From Clostridia bacterium (lineage in GTDB: Bacteria > Bacillota > Clostridia > Christensenellales > Aristaeellaceae), in the NCBI GenBank assembly GCA_017428385.1, contig JAFRQX010000032.1, forward strand, positions 1-64,000: a stretch of 64,000 nucleotides of DNA, in the 5' to 3' direction. The translations under genes were made by a program, and so were the position numbers. Position 1 is the first letter of the stretch; the number at the start of each line of letters is the position of its first letter. Below, one piece after another: positions 7,014-16,137 of this stretch. The notes beneath the pieces are model-generated. The model was not told the DNA's origin. It saw nothing but the letters and a program-made list of their open reading frames with translations, and made no database searches.

Positions 7014-8129
7014 ATGAAAAAGATTCTCGCGTTTATGCTTTCCCTGATGCTGCTGATCGGCCTGGTCCCCTGCACGGGCTTTGCCGAAAGCAAGCCCGTG
7101 ACCGTCGTCACCACCATCTTCCCCATCTATGACTGGGCCCGCCAGATTATCGGCGAAAATGAGAACACCAACCTGGTGCTGCTGCTGGACAACGGCGTGG
7201 ACCTGCACTCCTATCAGCCCTCCGCCCAGGACATTATGACCATCTCCACCGCGGATCTGTTCATCTACGTCGGCGGCGAAAGCGACGAGTGGGTGGAGGA
7301 CGTACTCGAATCCGCCATGAATCCCGAACTGGTCTCCATCAGCCTGACCGAAGCCATGGGCGAAGACCTGAAGCTGGAAGAGATCGTGGAAGGCATGGAG
7401 CATGAGCACGATCACGACCATGACCACGACCATGAGGAAGATGAAGAGCACGACCATGATCATGACGAAGACGAAGGCCATGACCATGAGGAAGAAGAGC
7501 ATGATCACGATGAAGATCACGATCATGAGGAAGAGCATGACGAGGATCATGATCACGACGAGGAACATGATCACGACCATGAACACGAAGAAGAATATGA
7601 CGAGCATGTGTGGCTGAGCCTGCGCAACGCGCGGAAACTGACTGCCGCCATCGCCAAAGCCCTGGCCGGCATTGACGCCGCCAACGCGGATGCTGTCCTG
7701 GCCAACGCCGCCGACTATGACGCCAAACTGCAGGAACTGGATGCCAGGTATGCCGAGGTTGTTGAAAACGCTTCCCTGAAGACCGTGCTGTTTGCCGACC
7801 GTTTTCCCTTCCGCTACCTGACGGATGATTACGGCCTGACCTACTTTGCCGCCTTCACTGGCTGCTCCGCGGAATCCGAAGCCAGCTTCGCAACCATCGC
7901 TTTCCTGGCCGGCAAGGCTGACGAACTGAACCTGCCTGCCGTGCTGACCATCGAAGGCGGCAACTATAAGATTGCCGACACCGTCATCGCCACCGCCAAA
8001 AAGGCGGACCGCAAGGTGCTGACCATGAACTCCATGCAGTCCGTCACCGCGGAAGATGTGGAGAACGGCATGACCTATCTTTCCATGATGGAAGAAAACC
8101 TGACCGCGCTGAAAGAAGCGCTGAACTGA
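7014..8129 (+). CDS. znuA: Zinc ABC transporter substrate-binding protein
   Basis: A 371-residue cluster A-1 solute-binding protein with a signal peptide (residues 1-23). The start of the fold (VTVVTTIFPIYDWARQIIG) and VDLHSYQPSAQD with the first ligand His are typical of ZnuA/AdcA. Residues 127-197 are an unusually long loop made almost only of His, Asp and Glu; the second ligand His is in DEHVWLSLRN. The third usual His seems replaced by Asp in FADRFPFRYL. It is the first gene of a tight operon with the ATPase and permease. Zinc is the most likely substrate; manganese is less likely given the His loop. Confidence 0.93.
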   Translation: MKKILAFMLSLMLLIGLVPCTGFAESKPVTVVTTIFPIYDWARQIIGENENTNLVLLLDNGVDLHSYQPSAQDIMTISTADLFIYVGGESDEWVEDVLESAMNPELVSISLTEAMGEDLKLEEIVEGMEHEHDHDHDHDHEEDEEHDHDHDEDEGHDHEEEEHDHDEDHDHEEEHDEDHDHDEEHDHDHEHEEEYDEHVWLSLRNARKLTAAIAKALAGIDAANADAVLANAADYDAKLQELDARYAEVVENASLKTVLFADRFPFRYLTDDYGLTYFAAFTGCSAESEASFATIAFLAGKADELNLPAVLTIEGGNYKIADTVIATAKKADRKVLTMNSMQSVTAEDVENGMTYLSMMEENLTALKEALN

Positions 8130-8142
8130 CGGAGGAATCAGG

Positions 8143-8826
8143 ATGGCTCAACTGACCTGTGAACATCTTTGGCTCGGATACGAGGGACGGCCCGTACTGG
8201 AGGACCTGTCTTTTTCGGTGCAGGCCGGCGATTACCTGTGTATCGTCGGGGAGAACGGCTCCGGAAAAACCACCCTGATGCGGACAATCCTCGGGCTGCA
8301 GAAACCGCTTCGGGGAAGCATCCGCTTCGGCGACGGCCTGCGGGAAGGCGGAATCGGTTACCTGCCCCAGCAGACCAACGTGCAGAAGGATTTCCCCGCC
8401 ACGGTCAGGGAAGTTGTCCTGTCCGGATGCCAGGCCCGGCTGAAAAACCGGCCTTTCTATTCCCGCGCGGACAAACAGCGCGCGGAAGAAAACATGCACA
8501 AAATGGGGATCAGCGCCTTCGCAAAGCGCTGCTTCCGTGAACTGTCCGGAGGCCAGCAGCAGCGCGTGCTGCTGGCCCGGGCCCTTTGCGCAACGGAGAA
8601 ACTCCTGTTCCTGGACGAACCGGTTTCAGGGCTGGATCCGAACGTCACTGCGGAAATGTACGCGCTGATCCGGTCGCTGAACCGGGAGGGCGTCACCATC
8701 CTGATGATTTCCCATGACCTTGCGTCCGCCGTGCGGGACGCTTCCCATATCCTCACTGTCGGGGAATCCGTATTCTTCGGCACGAAGGAAGAATGGCTGG
8801 CGGAGAAAGGCGGTGAGCTGCTGTGA
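8143..8826 (+). CDS. znuC: Zinc ABC transporter ATP-binding protein
   Basis: A 227-residue ABC ATPase with Walker A GENGSGKTT, signature LSGGQQQR, and Walker B LLFLDEPVSGLD followed by the switch His in MISHDL. It starts 13 bases after znuA behind a GGAGG site, and overlaps znuB by four bases (GTGA), which implies coupled translation. It powers the znuB permease at the inner face of the membrane. Confidence 0.95.
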   Translation: MAQLTCEHLWLGYEGRPVLEDLSFSVQAGDYLCIVGENGSGKTTLMRTILGLQKPLRGSIRFGDGLREGGIGYLPQQTNVQKDFPATVREVVLSGCQARLKNRPFYSRADKQRAEENMHKMGISAFAKRCFRELSGGQQQRVLLARALCATEKLLFLDEPVSGLDPNVTAEMYALIRSLNREGVTILMISHDLASAVRDASHILTVGESVFFGTKEEWLAEKGGELL

Positions 8827-9668
8827 TCGATACCCTCATGACTTACCTGCAGTTTCCCTACGTCCGGTACGCGCTGATTGTCGGCGTGCTGATCGCGCTC
8901 TGCTCTTCCCTGCTGGGCGTAACACTGGTGCTGAAACGCTTTTCCTATATCGGGGACGGGCTTTCCCACGTAGCCTTCGGCGCAATGGCCGTAGCCGGCG
9001 TCCTGCACCTGAGCAACAATATGCTCCTCGTGCTGCCCGTAACCATGATCTGCGCCATCCTGCTCCTCCGTCCCGGCCGGAACGCACGGATCAAGGGAGA
9101 CGCGGCCATTGCCATGATCTCCGTCGGCGCGCTGGCGGTAGGTTATCTGCTGCTGAACATTTTCAAATCTTCCGGCAACCTGGCCGGGGACGTGTGCACC
9201 ACGCTCTTCGGCTCCATGTCCATCCTGACGCTGCGGCCTGCCGAGGTCTGGCTGTGCTTTGGACTTTCCATTGCGGTAATCATCCTGTTCCTGTTTTTCT
9301 ACAACCGGATTTTTGCCGTCACCTTTGACGAGGACTTTGCCCGCGCGACCGGTACAAAGGCGGACGCCTACAACCTGCTGATCGCCACGGTGATCGCCGT
9401 GATCATCGTGCTGGCAATGAATCTGGTGGGATCCCTGCTGATCTCCGCCCTGATTATTTTCCCCGCCATGTCCGCCATGCGGGTTTTCAAAAGCTTTCGT
9501 TCCGTCACGGTCTGCTCCGCGGTGCTTTCAGTGTGCTGCGCCCTGGCAGGCCTGCTGATCTCCATCCTGGCGGGAACGCCGACGGGATCAACCATCGTGG
9601 CGGCTGATATCGCGGCATTCCTGGTATGCTGCGGCATTGCGAAACTGCAAAGGAGGACTGTTTCATGA
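8823..9668 (+). CDS. znuB: Zinc ABC transporter permease
   Basis: A 281-residue protein with about eight hydrophobic helices in the ABC-3 permease pattern, including LGVTLVLKRFSYIGDGLSHVAFGAMA and the later GSLLISALIIFPAMSA. GTG at 8823 overlaps the znuC stop. Its own stop overlaps the next ATG by four bases, so the accessory protein gene belongs to the same operon. Confidence 0.95.
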   Translation: MIDTLMTYLQFPYVRYALIVGVLIALCSSLLGVTLVLKRFSYIGDGLSHVAFGAMAVAGVLHLSNNMLLVLPVTMICAILLLRPGRNARIKGDAAIAMISVGALAVGYLLLNIFKSSGNLAGDVCTTLFGSMSILTLRPAEVWLCFGLSIAVIILFLFFYNRIFAVTFDEDFARATGTKADAYNLLIATVIAVIIVLAMNLVGSLLISALIIFPAMSAMRVFKSFRSVTVCSAVLSVCCALAGLLISILAGTPTGSTIVAADIAAFLVCCGIAKLQRRTVS

Positions 9669-10111
9669 AAAAACGGCTTGCTTTACTGCTGGCGCTGTTC
9701 CTGGCGCTGGCCTCCCTGTCCGCGTCTTTCGCGGAAACCGCTTCCGAACCGCTCCAGGTGGATCTGGACCTTTCGAAGATGAGCGGAACCATCGTCTACG
9801 CGGAAATCTATAACCTCCAGTATGATCCCGGCGCCTACCTCGGCAAGGTAATCCGTGTCCGGGGCTATTACAGTTTCTTCCGGGAACCCTCCAACGGCCA
9901 TATCTATTATGCCTGCGTCATTCCGGACGCGACCGCCTGCTGCATGCAGGGCATGGAGTTTGTTCCCTTCACCGAGCCGGAGGATCCGGATCACTTCATG
10001 GAAGACAACGCGGACATCACCGTAACCGGCCGGCTGGAAATCTATGTGGAAGACGGATCATCCTATCTGCACCTGGTGGACGCAAGCGTTGAACAGAATT
10101 CAGAAGACTGA
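9665..10111 (+). CDS. Secreted OB-like protein of the zinc operon (YcgQ/TIGR03943 C-terminal type)
   Basis: A 148-residue protein with a clear signal peptide (1-23). The segment GKVIRVRGYYSFF followed by IYYACVIPDATACCMQGMEFV resembles the C-terminal domain of the YcgQ/TIGR03943 proteins, found near zinc-regulated permeases. The CC pair and acidic end may bind metal. AGGAGG precedes ATG at 9665, which overlaps the znuB stop by four bases. The link to zinc is from operon position; no activity is known. Confidence 0.75.
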   Translation: MKKRLALLLALFLALASLSASFAETASEPLQVDLDLSKMSGTIVYAEIYNLQYDPGAYLGKVIRVRGYYSFFREPSNGHIYYACVIPDATACCMQGMEFVPFTEPEDPDHFMEDNADITVTGRLEIYVEDGSSYLHLVDASVEQNSED

Positions 10112-10117
10112 ATTCTG
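10094..10117 (+). other. Perfect 10-bp hairpin over the zinc operon stop codon
   Basis: CAGAATTCAG and CTGAATTCTG pair exactly around AAGA and include the last stop codon of the zinc operon. No T-run follows, so it may protect the mRNA end rather than terminate. Confidence 0.45.
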
Positions 10118-10128
10118 CCCAACGCGAT

Positions 10129-10156
10129 GCACAATGCATAATGAATAATGCATAAT
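10129..10156. repeat. Heptanucleotide tandem array (GCATAAT type)
   Basis: Four units, GCACAAT, GCATAAT, GAATAAT and GCATAAT, fill the gap before the next gene. One of six similar seven-base arrays in the window. Confidence 0.75.
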
Positions 10157-10196
10157 TAACTTCGACAGAAATAATCCCTGATATAAGGAATGGGAT

Positions 10197-10868
10197 ATGA
10201 TGATAAACAAAATGATGCGTAAAGGACTGGCTGGCCTCATCATATTGATGATGCTGTTCACTGCTGTGGTTCCTTTGTCCGCCGGCGGGGAAGAAAATCC
10301 GGACAGCATGGCCGCCAAAGTATCCACGGAAAAGGGTGCGCTGAAGCTGCGGAAAACCGCCGGCCCGAAGGGAAAAGTGATCGGCGAAATTCCCAACGGC
10401 ACCTGCATCCTGGTGACCAAAGAGGCGGAAGACTGGTGCGAAGTCAGCTGGAACGGACAGACCGGTTACTGCAAAACAGAGTTCCTGATCCTTTACCGGG
10501 GAGCCGACCTGTCCCTGCTGGATTACCGTGTGCTGCGCGACGGCGACAAGGGCGACGACGTCATTGCCCTGAAAAAACGCCTGCAGGAGCTGGGCTATAT
10601 CCGCAGCGGCGCCACCCTGACCAACCGCTACACGCAGGAAACCGCGCAGCGCGTGATCCTCTTCCAGCGCCAGGCAGGCATGACAGAAGACGGTGTCGCC
10701 TGGCAGGAACTGCAGGCTTACCTGTTTTCCGACAAGGCGCCGGCCTGCAGCCAGACCCTGCCCCGCATCCGGACCAAAGTGGCGGACAAAAGCAGCCGCA
10801 TGATCTGCGGCTGCTGCATGGGAGACGGCTGCGAATGCTGCAACTTTACCGGGTGGGTATATAACTAA
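10197..10868 (+). CDS. Secreted SH3b / peptidoglycan-binding protein
   Basis: A 223-residue protein. After a signal peptide (about 1-28) comes a bacterial SH3 domain (LKLRKTAGPKGKVIGEIPNG ... GQTGYCKTEFL), then a peptidoglycan-binding-1 domain (GDKGDDVIALKKRLQELGYI ... TQETAQRVILFQRQAGM). It ends in a cysteine cluster, CGCCMGDGCECC, and an aromatic tail. It probably attaches to the cell wall. No catalytic domain is present. The gene stands alone with its own terminator; AAGGA sits seven bases before the start. Confidence 0.8.
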   Translation: MMINKMMRKGLAGLIILMMLFTAVVPLSAGGEENPDSMAAKVSTEKGALKLRKTAGPKGKVIGEIPNGTCILVTKEAEDWCEVSWNGQTGYCKTEFLILYRGADLSLLDYRVLRDGDKGDDVIALKKRLQELGYIRSGATLTNRYTQETAQRVILFQRQAGMTEDGVAWQELQAYLFSDKAPACSQTLPRIRTKVADKSSRMICGCCMGDGCECCNFTGWVYN

Positions 10869-10894
10869 TGAAGAATGAAAAATGAAAAATGAAG
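10867..10894. repeat. Heptanucleotide tandem array (AATGAAA type)
   Basis: Four units of AATGAAG/AATGAAA start inside the stop codon of the SH3b gene and lead into its terminator. Confidence 0.75.
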
Positions 10895-10904
10895 AATGGC
10901 AGAT

Positions 10905-10931
10905 AAAACAGCACGGGGTGCTGTTTTTTTG
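10905..10931 (+). terminator. Rho-independent terminator of the SH3b gene
   Basis: AAAACAGCAC pairs with GTGCTGTTTT around GGG, and a run of seven T follows. Confidence 0.85.
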
Positions 10932-10990
10932 ATTTAAGTCGTATAGAGTGAAGAGTTTGGAGTATCTCTCCGGCCCTTTTGGGGGTATTT

Positions 10991-11083
10991 TTACCGAGTT
11001 TACAGTATTGTTACACCAGTTTACCGTATCGTTACGCCGTTTACCGTATTGTTACAGCAAAAGGCTTGAAGCCATGCTACAAT
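10991..11083 (+). promoter_or_regulatory. Seven phased TTAC repeats and -10 box before the LRR gene
   Basis: TTAC occurs at 10991, 11000, 11011, 11021, 11032, 11041 and 11052, so every 9-11 bases, in units such as GTTTACCGTATTGTTAC. The -10 box TACAAT is at 11078-11083, 22 bases after the last repeat, and no good -35 box exists. This is the form of an OmpR/PhoB-type activator site. The same layout precedes both response-regulator genes here. Confidence 0.75.
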
Positions 11084-11149
11084 GTGCCTGAAAGGAATAG
11101 AGACCGGCCCTGAAATAACCGGTCCACAAACAGAAAGGGGAACCTACCA

Positions 11150-12421
11150 ATGAAGAAACTGCTTACCATGATCCTGGCCCTGACGCTTGTATGGGGATGC
11201 CTGTTTTCCGTTTCTTCCGCCTCAGCCGGAACGTGCGGAATGTATGAATATACGCTGAAAGGCGACGGCACAGTGGAAATCACAAAAGTTGACAGCAAAT
11301 GCAATGACACTGTGATCCCCGCAGAACTGGACGGTCACAAGGTGACCTCCATCGGCCGCTCCGCATTCTTCTACTGCAGAAAGCTTACAAACGTCACCAT
11401 CCCGGACGGCGTAACCTCAATTGATTTCTTCGCTTTTTGCGGCTGCTCCGGCCTGAAATCCATCACCATCCCGGACAGCGTGACCCACATCTCTGAAGGT
11501 GCTTTTGCAGACTGCACCAGGCTGACCTCCATCCAGATTTCTCCCAACCATCCCGTATATGTTTTCAACAACGATATGCTGATCGAAAAAAGCACCATGA
11601 CCCTCATCCAGTACACCGGAAAAGGCGGAGACTATGAAGTGTTCTGGGGCATCAAAAAAATCGGAGCCGGTGCGTTTGAAGGAAAGAGCCTGAAGTCCGT
11701 TAAAATCCCTGACAGCGTAACCGCCATCGGCGACTTTGCGTTCCGCAGCATCCGCGGCCTGAAATCCGTTACGCTCCCGGACAGCGTGACCTCCATCGGC
11801 TTCCAGCAATTCTATGGCGACAGCCAGCTGCAGTCCATCACCCTGCCGGCCGGGCTGAAAGAACTGGGATACGGCCCCTTCGGTTGGTGCACCGGCCTCA
11901 AATCCATCGAGGTTTCCCCGGAAAACCCTTACTTCGAAATGAAGGACAACATGCTGATCGAGAAAGCAACCCAGAAGCTTGTCTATTATCTGGACGTTAC
12001 GAAGGGCACACTGGAGATTCCGGATGGTATCCGTGAAATCGAAACAAATGCATTTGAAAACAACAAAGGCCTGAAGGAAATCATCATCCCGAACAGCGTT
12101 ACAAAAATCTCTGACGCCTTCAAAGGCTGCCAGAACCTGATCAAAGTCACCCTGCCGGAAGGATTGGCAGAGATCGGCTATTACACCTTCGGGCGCTGCG
12201 CCAAGCTTGAAAGTCTCGTCATCCCGGACGGTGTGTCTTACATCGGCAGCTATGCCTTCGAAGACTGTAAGAACCTGAAAGAGCTTGTTATTCCCGCCAG
12301 TGTTACAAATATCGTGGACACCGCTTTCAATGGATGTCAAAAACTGGTCTGCACCGTTTCCAACGGTTCCTATGCGCAGCAGTACTGTGAAGCAAAAGGA
12401 ATCAAGTACACCGTAAAGTAA
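11150..12421 (+). CDS. BspA-like leucine-rich-repeat secreted protein
   Basis: A 423-residue protein with signal peptide (1-26) and about a dozen BspA-type (LRR_5) repeats of the pattern L-x-x-(I/V)-x-I-P-x-x-V-x-x-I-x-x-x-A-F-x-x-C. Such proteins lie on or outside the cell and often bind host or food polymers. No sortase signal or C-terminal membrane anchor is present, so it is probably released or held by other means. It is a single-gene unit under the phased TTAC promoter, which ties it to the two-component systems of this window. Confidence 0.88.
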   Translation: MKKLLTMILALTLVWGCLFSVSSASAGTCGMYEYTLKGDGTVEITKVDSKCNDTVIPAELDGHKVTSIGRSAFFYCRKLTNVTIPDGVTSIDFFAFCGCSGLKSITIPDSVTHISEGAFADCTRLTSIQISPNHPVYVFNNDMLIEKSTMTLIQYTGKGGDYEVFWGIKKIGAGAFEGKSLKSVKIPDSVTAIGDFAFRSIRGLKSVTLPDSVTSIGFQQFYGDSQLQSITLPAGLKELGYGPFGWCTGLKSIEVSPENPYFEMKDNMLIEKATQKLVYYLDVTKGTLEIPDGIREIETNAFENNKGLKEIIIPNSVTKISDAFKGCQNLIKVTLPEGLAEIGYYTFGRCAKLESLVIPDGVSYIGSYAFEDCKNLKELVIPASVTNIVDTAFNGCQKLVCTVSNGSYAQQYCEAKGIKYTVK

Positions 12422-12448
12422 TTCGGATTAAGCATCATATAGTTCAAA

Positions 12449-12479
12449 AAGAGAGGGAGTCTGCATGACTCCCTCTCTT
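12449..12479. terminator. Bidirectional terminator between LRR and GGDEF genes
   Basis: AAGAGAGGGAGTC pairs with GACTCCCTCTCTT around TGCAT. The minus strand continues with TTTTTG and the plus strand with TCTGTTT. The genes converge here. Confidence 0.75.
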
Positions 12480-12487
12480 CTGTTTCA

Positions 12488-14107
12488 TTATTTCCTGCTC
12501 TTTTGTTCCCGTTTGTTCTCATACATGAGGCTGTCCGCGCGGCGCACCACATCCTCTACGCTCTGGTCCTGCTTTGGATCATAGACCGCCATGCCGCGGG
12601 CCACATGGATCCTTTCCCAGGGTTCCTTGCTGACCGCGCACAGGTCATAGCAGCATTGGTCAAACTGTTCCACCAGTTCATCCCTGCGCTCATACTCCCG
12701 GTTCCGGAGGATTGCGGCGAATTCATCCCCGCCGATCCGGAAAACGGGGCTGTGGGAGAAGACCTGGCAGATGATGGCACAGGCGCCCTTCAGGTAAAGG
12801 TCGCCCTTGTCATGACCGTATTTGTCGTTGATCACCTTCAGGTCATTGCAGTCAAAGAAGCATACGGCAAAAGGCGGAAGATCCTGTCCCTCCCCTGTGT
12901 CCTTCTTCAGGTCCTCCAGGAAGAGGTTGAACGCGCCCAGGTTGCGCACCGCCGTCAGCGCATCCCCGTACGCCAGGTCGTTCAGGTTGCGGATATAGCC
13001 TTTCAGGTGAGAAATCAGCTTGTTGAACGCGCCGGTCAGGATACCGACCTCGTCATTGGTCCGGTTTTCCAGGATCACGTCATAATTACCGGCATTCACT
13101 TCCCCGGCTGCCTTCGTCAGCTGCCGGAGCGGCCGGGTCAGGTGACCGGAAAGAAGAGAGGCGGCCAGGACCACAAAAACCAGCAGTACAGCCAGAACAA
13201 TCACAATCTCCTGAATCCACCTGAGCCAGTCCTCATTGATTTCCGATACGGGTACAGTCACGTTCAGGCGCATGCCGTTACTCAGCGGCAGCCAGGACGC
13301 CTGCTTCGCCACCCCGTTAAAAGTGTAGTGAATAATGGCGCTTTCATCCAGCATACCATAGGGCGTTTCCTTTTTATTTTCGCTTTCCAGTTCCTCCTGG
13401 GTCATCTGAGGATGGTAAATAATGATTCCTTCAGAATCATTGATAAAGGCATAACCGCTGGTGTAGGGCCGGATATTGTCCACCAGCCCCGCCATGGTGG
13501 AATAATCAATCTCGATGCCGATCACACCCACAAAGGTGCCCCGCCAGTAGACCGGCACGTTATAGGAAAGCACAAGCACGTCCAGGTTGTCTGTCACATA
13601 GGGCGGCAGCCAGATGGCCCTGCCCGTGGCTTTCGGCACGGTAAACCACACCAGGGCCGAAGTATCCTCCGTATCATAAAGGGTGATATCCGTAACCTGA
13701 TGCTCCGTAAATCCTTCCCCATCCAGGTTGGTGTACCAGAAGCCTTTCACAGTATCCGACACAGCCGGATCAATACGGTAGTAATATGTCAGGACGCCGT
13801 TTGTCCGGTTCGCTGCCCTGGCAAAAATATCCCGCGTCCTGTCCACATGCGCCTGAAGCGCGCTTTCCTCCAGACCCTTCAGGTCGCCGTCCGCAAAAGA
13901 GGAGACAGTCTCAACAGACTGCTCAATACTGTCAAAGTAGGCGTCCAGGTTTTTTTGTCCCGTTTCGCAAAGCAAGCGGAGCGTTCGCTCCGCATTGCTG
14001 TTTCCCATGCTTCGGATGGCCAGTGTTCCGAGGAGTGCCGCCACAATAATAGCGATTACAACCGCGCTTGCGGTCAGGATGGTAATCTTGGATCTGATGG
14101 ATTTCAC
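12488..14107 (-). CDS. Membrane diguanylate cyclase (dCache-HAMP-GGDEF)
   Basis: A 539-residue protein: a membrane helix (about 7-30), an extracellular Cache-like sensor to about residue 275 (with GTFVGVIGIEIDYSTMAGLV), a second helix, a HAMP segment (RPLRQLTKAAGEV), and a C-terminal GGDEF domain with intact RIGGDEF. It should make cyclic di-GMP in response to an outside signal. Its ATG overlaps the stop of the Na/Pi transporter gene by four bases, so the two are translated together. That suggests the signal or output relates to phosphate, which is inference. Confidence 0.9.
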   Translation of the reverse strand: MKSIRSKITILTASAVVIAIIVAALLGTLAIRSMGNSNAERTLRLLCETGQKNLDAYFDSIEQSVETVSSFADGDLKGLEESALQAHVDRTRDIFARAANRTNGVLTYYYRIDPAVSDTVKGFWYTNLDGEGFTEHQVTDITLYDTEDTSALVWFTVPKATGRAIWLPPYVTDNLDVLVLSYNVPVYWRGTFVGVIGIEIDYSTMAGLVDNIRPYTSGYAFINDSEGIIIYHPQMTQEELESENKKETPYGMLDESAIIHYTFNGVAKQASWLPLSNGMRLNVTVPVSEINEDWLRWIQEIVIVLAVLLVFVVLAASLLSGHLTRPLRQLTKAAGEVNAGNYDVILENRTNDEVGILTGAFNKLISHLKGYIRNLNDLAYGDALTAVRNLGAFNLFLEDLKKDTGEGQDLPPFAVCFFDCNDLKVINDKYGHDKGDLYLKGACAIICQVFSHSPVFRIGGDEFAAILRNREYERRDELVEQFDQCCYDLCAVSKEPWERIHVARGMAVYDPKQDQSVEDVVRRADSLMYENKREQKSRK

Positions 14108-15888
14108 GGGGTTTCTTCCTTCTTCTTGGGCATATATTTGAGGGTATATTCCTCGAGGTAGTCCTCATAATGATGGGGATGGCCTTCATGCATGGACTCG
14201 GTCAGCTCGTGCACGTCCAGGGAGTCGCTGATCAGGTCCACAATCACGATGGCAATATTGGAGCAATGATCGCTGACGCGTTCAAAATCCGCGATCAGGT
14301 CATTGAACACATAGCCCTGGCCGATAGTGCATTTCCCCCTCTGCAGGCGGGCAGTATGCTTGTCCCTCATCCGGCGGCAAACCTTGTCGATGGTCTGTTC
14401 CAGCGGTTCCACCCGGTAGGCTTCCTCCACATCGTCGTTCAGGAAGCTTTCAAAGGTGATATTCATGATTTCCTTAATCGCTTCTGTCAGGTTTTCCATT
14501 TCCTTCGTTCCCTTATCGGAGAAGGAGATGTTCTTTTCCTTCAGTTCCTGCGCCCGTTCCGCGATGTTCATGGCATGGTCGCTGATGCGTTCCAGGTCCG
14601 TGATGGCACGCAGGTACTGGCTGACCGCCTTGTTCTGCGTCTCGGTCATTTCACGTCCGGTCAGCTTCATCAGGTAGCTGCCGATCTTATCCTCATACCT
14701 GTCCACAATACCTTCCAGCGTGGATACTTCTTCAAACTCTTTTTCAGAGAAGTTGTTCAGTAGGGCAATCGCCATATCCATGGACTTCTGGGTCAACTCT
14801 GCCATTTTATTGATGGTCATCCGGGTCTGTTCAACAGCCAGGGTCGGATACGCAAGGAAGCGTTCCTCCAGCCGGTCCATATCCCGGGTGTTTGCCTCGT
14901 CCGCCGGATTGCCGGGGATCAGGGCGATCATCAGTTTTTCAATCAGCGGGATGAACAGCGCCAGCACGATCACGGTGGACACCCGGAACAGGGTATTCAG
15001 CAGGGCAATGGAGAACATGTCCATCACCTTGTTCATGAAGGCGAACTGCAGCACCGCATTCAGGGTATAGAACACGGCGGCGAACAGGATCGTCTGCAGG
15101 ATTTCGATCACCAGATAGGATACGGCTGTCCGTCTGCCGTCCCGGGAGGAACCCATGCCGGAAAGCAGTACCGGCACTGAGCCGCCGATGGCGATACCCA
15201 GGATAATGGGAAGCGCCACATCAAACGTGATCAGACCTGTGGCGGACAGGGCCTGCAGGATACCGACAGAAGCGGAAGCGCTCTGGAGCACCGCCGTGAA
15301 AACAATACCGATCAGGATCCCCAGGAACGGGTTGGAAAAGCTTGTCAGGAAGGAGATGAAGCCGGGATCCTCCTTCAGCACCGACACAGAGCCGCTCATG
15401 GTTTTCATGCCGAACATCAGCACCGCAAAACCCATCAGGATATCCGCCGCGTGATGCACGCTGCGCTTTTTGGAGATATGCTTCATCAGGATCGCGCCGA
15501 TAGCCGTCAGGGCCGCCAGCGCCTCCGTGCTCAGCAGCTGCAGGAAGGGGGACGATCCGCCGCCGGACATGCCGGAAAGGCAGATGATCCAGCCCGTAAT
15601 GCTGGTACCGATGATTGCGCCCATGATAATGGCAATGGCCTGACGCAGCTTCATCATCGCCGAGTTCACAAAGCCGACCACCATGACGCTGGTGGCGGAA
15701 GAAGACTGGATCACCGCAGTGACCCCCGTACCAAGCAAAATGCCCTTAAGCGGTGTGGAGGACAGACGGTAAAGAATCAGCTCCAGCTTATTGCCGGCAA
15801 CCTTTTTCAGTCCGTCTCCCATCAGCGACATACCGTAAAGGAACATCGCCACCCCGCCCAGGAGCAATACAAAATCCACTATGTCCAT
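14104..15888 (-). CDS. Na/Pi-cotransporter family protein with PhoU-like domain
   Basis: A 594-residue protein. The first about 330 residues are two inverted membrane repeats of the NptA type with the QSSSATSVMVVGFVNS and QSASASVGILQALSATGL motifs. The last about 200 residues are helical and PhoU-like (AITDLERISDHAMNIAERAQ). Such proteins move phosphate with sodium or sense it. GGAGG lies six bases before ATG at 15888, which I chose over the longer frame to 15927. It is divergent from polyphosphate kinase and coupled to a GGDEF gene, giving a phosphate-themed cluster. Confidence 0.9.
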   Translation of the reverse strand: MDIVDFVLLLGGVAMFLYGMSLMGDGLKKVAGNKLELILYRLSSTPLKGILLGTGVTAVIQSSSATSVMVVGFVNSAMMKLRQAIAIIMGAIIGTSITGWIICLSGMSGGGSSPFLQLLSTEALAALTAIGAILMKHISKKRSVHHAADILMGFAVLMFGMKTMSGSVSVLKEDPGFISFLTSFSNPFLGILIGIVFTAVLQSASASVGILQALSATGLITFDVALPIILGIAIGGSVPVLLSGMGSSRDGRRTAVSYLVIEILQTILFAAVFYTLNAVLQFAFMNKVMDMFSIALLNTLFRVSTVIVLALFIPLIEKLMIALIPGNPADEANTRDMDRLEERFLAYPTLAVEQTRMTINKMAELTQKSMDMAIALLNNFSEKEFEEVSTLEGIVDRYEDKIGSYLMKLTGREMTETQNKAVSQYLRAITDLERISDHAMNIAERAQELKEKNISFSDKGTKEMENLTEAIKEIMNITFESFLNDDVEEAYRVEPLEQTIDKVCRRMRDKHTARLQRGKCTIGQGYVFNDLIADFERVSDHCSNIAIVIVDLISDSLDVHELTESMHEGHPHHYEDYLEEYTLKYMPKKKEETP

Positions 15889-15971
15889 ATTCAGCCTCCG
15901 TCTGCGTGCTGTCTGAATAACGCACACCTCGTGCGTCCGCGCAGTTCTCTATTCCCCTTCGTTACGGTGCG

Positions 15972-16001
15972 ATTGTACCACAATAATCCGTTATTTCGCA
16001 A
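15972..16001 (-). promoter_or_regulatory. Sigma-A promoter of the Na/Pi-GGDEF operon
   Basis: TTGCGA, an 18-base spacer and TACAAT in minus-strand reading. The start of transcription would be near 15965, 77 bases before the ATG. Confidence 0.65.
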
Positions 16002-16137
16002 GGCCGTGAGGGTTTTCGGCTGTTTTTTTCTCCTTCCTTTTTATGGGAGTGTATGGTAAGATGAAACAAAGACGGCATTACGCCGTCCATGCCGCCGTAT
16101 CTTGTAAAAACGGAAAAGCCAAAGGAATGAAGCGTTT

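Noticed and set aside
6486..7607. Long minus-strand frame opposite znuA
   Set aside because: It is the antisense of the His/Asp/Glu loop and gives a low-complexity Met/Val/Phe sequence.
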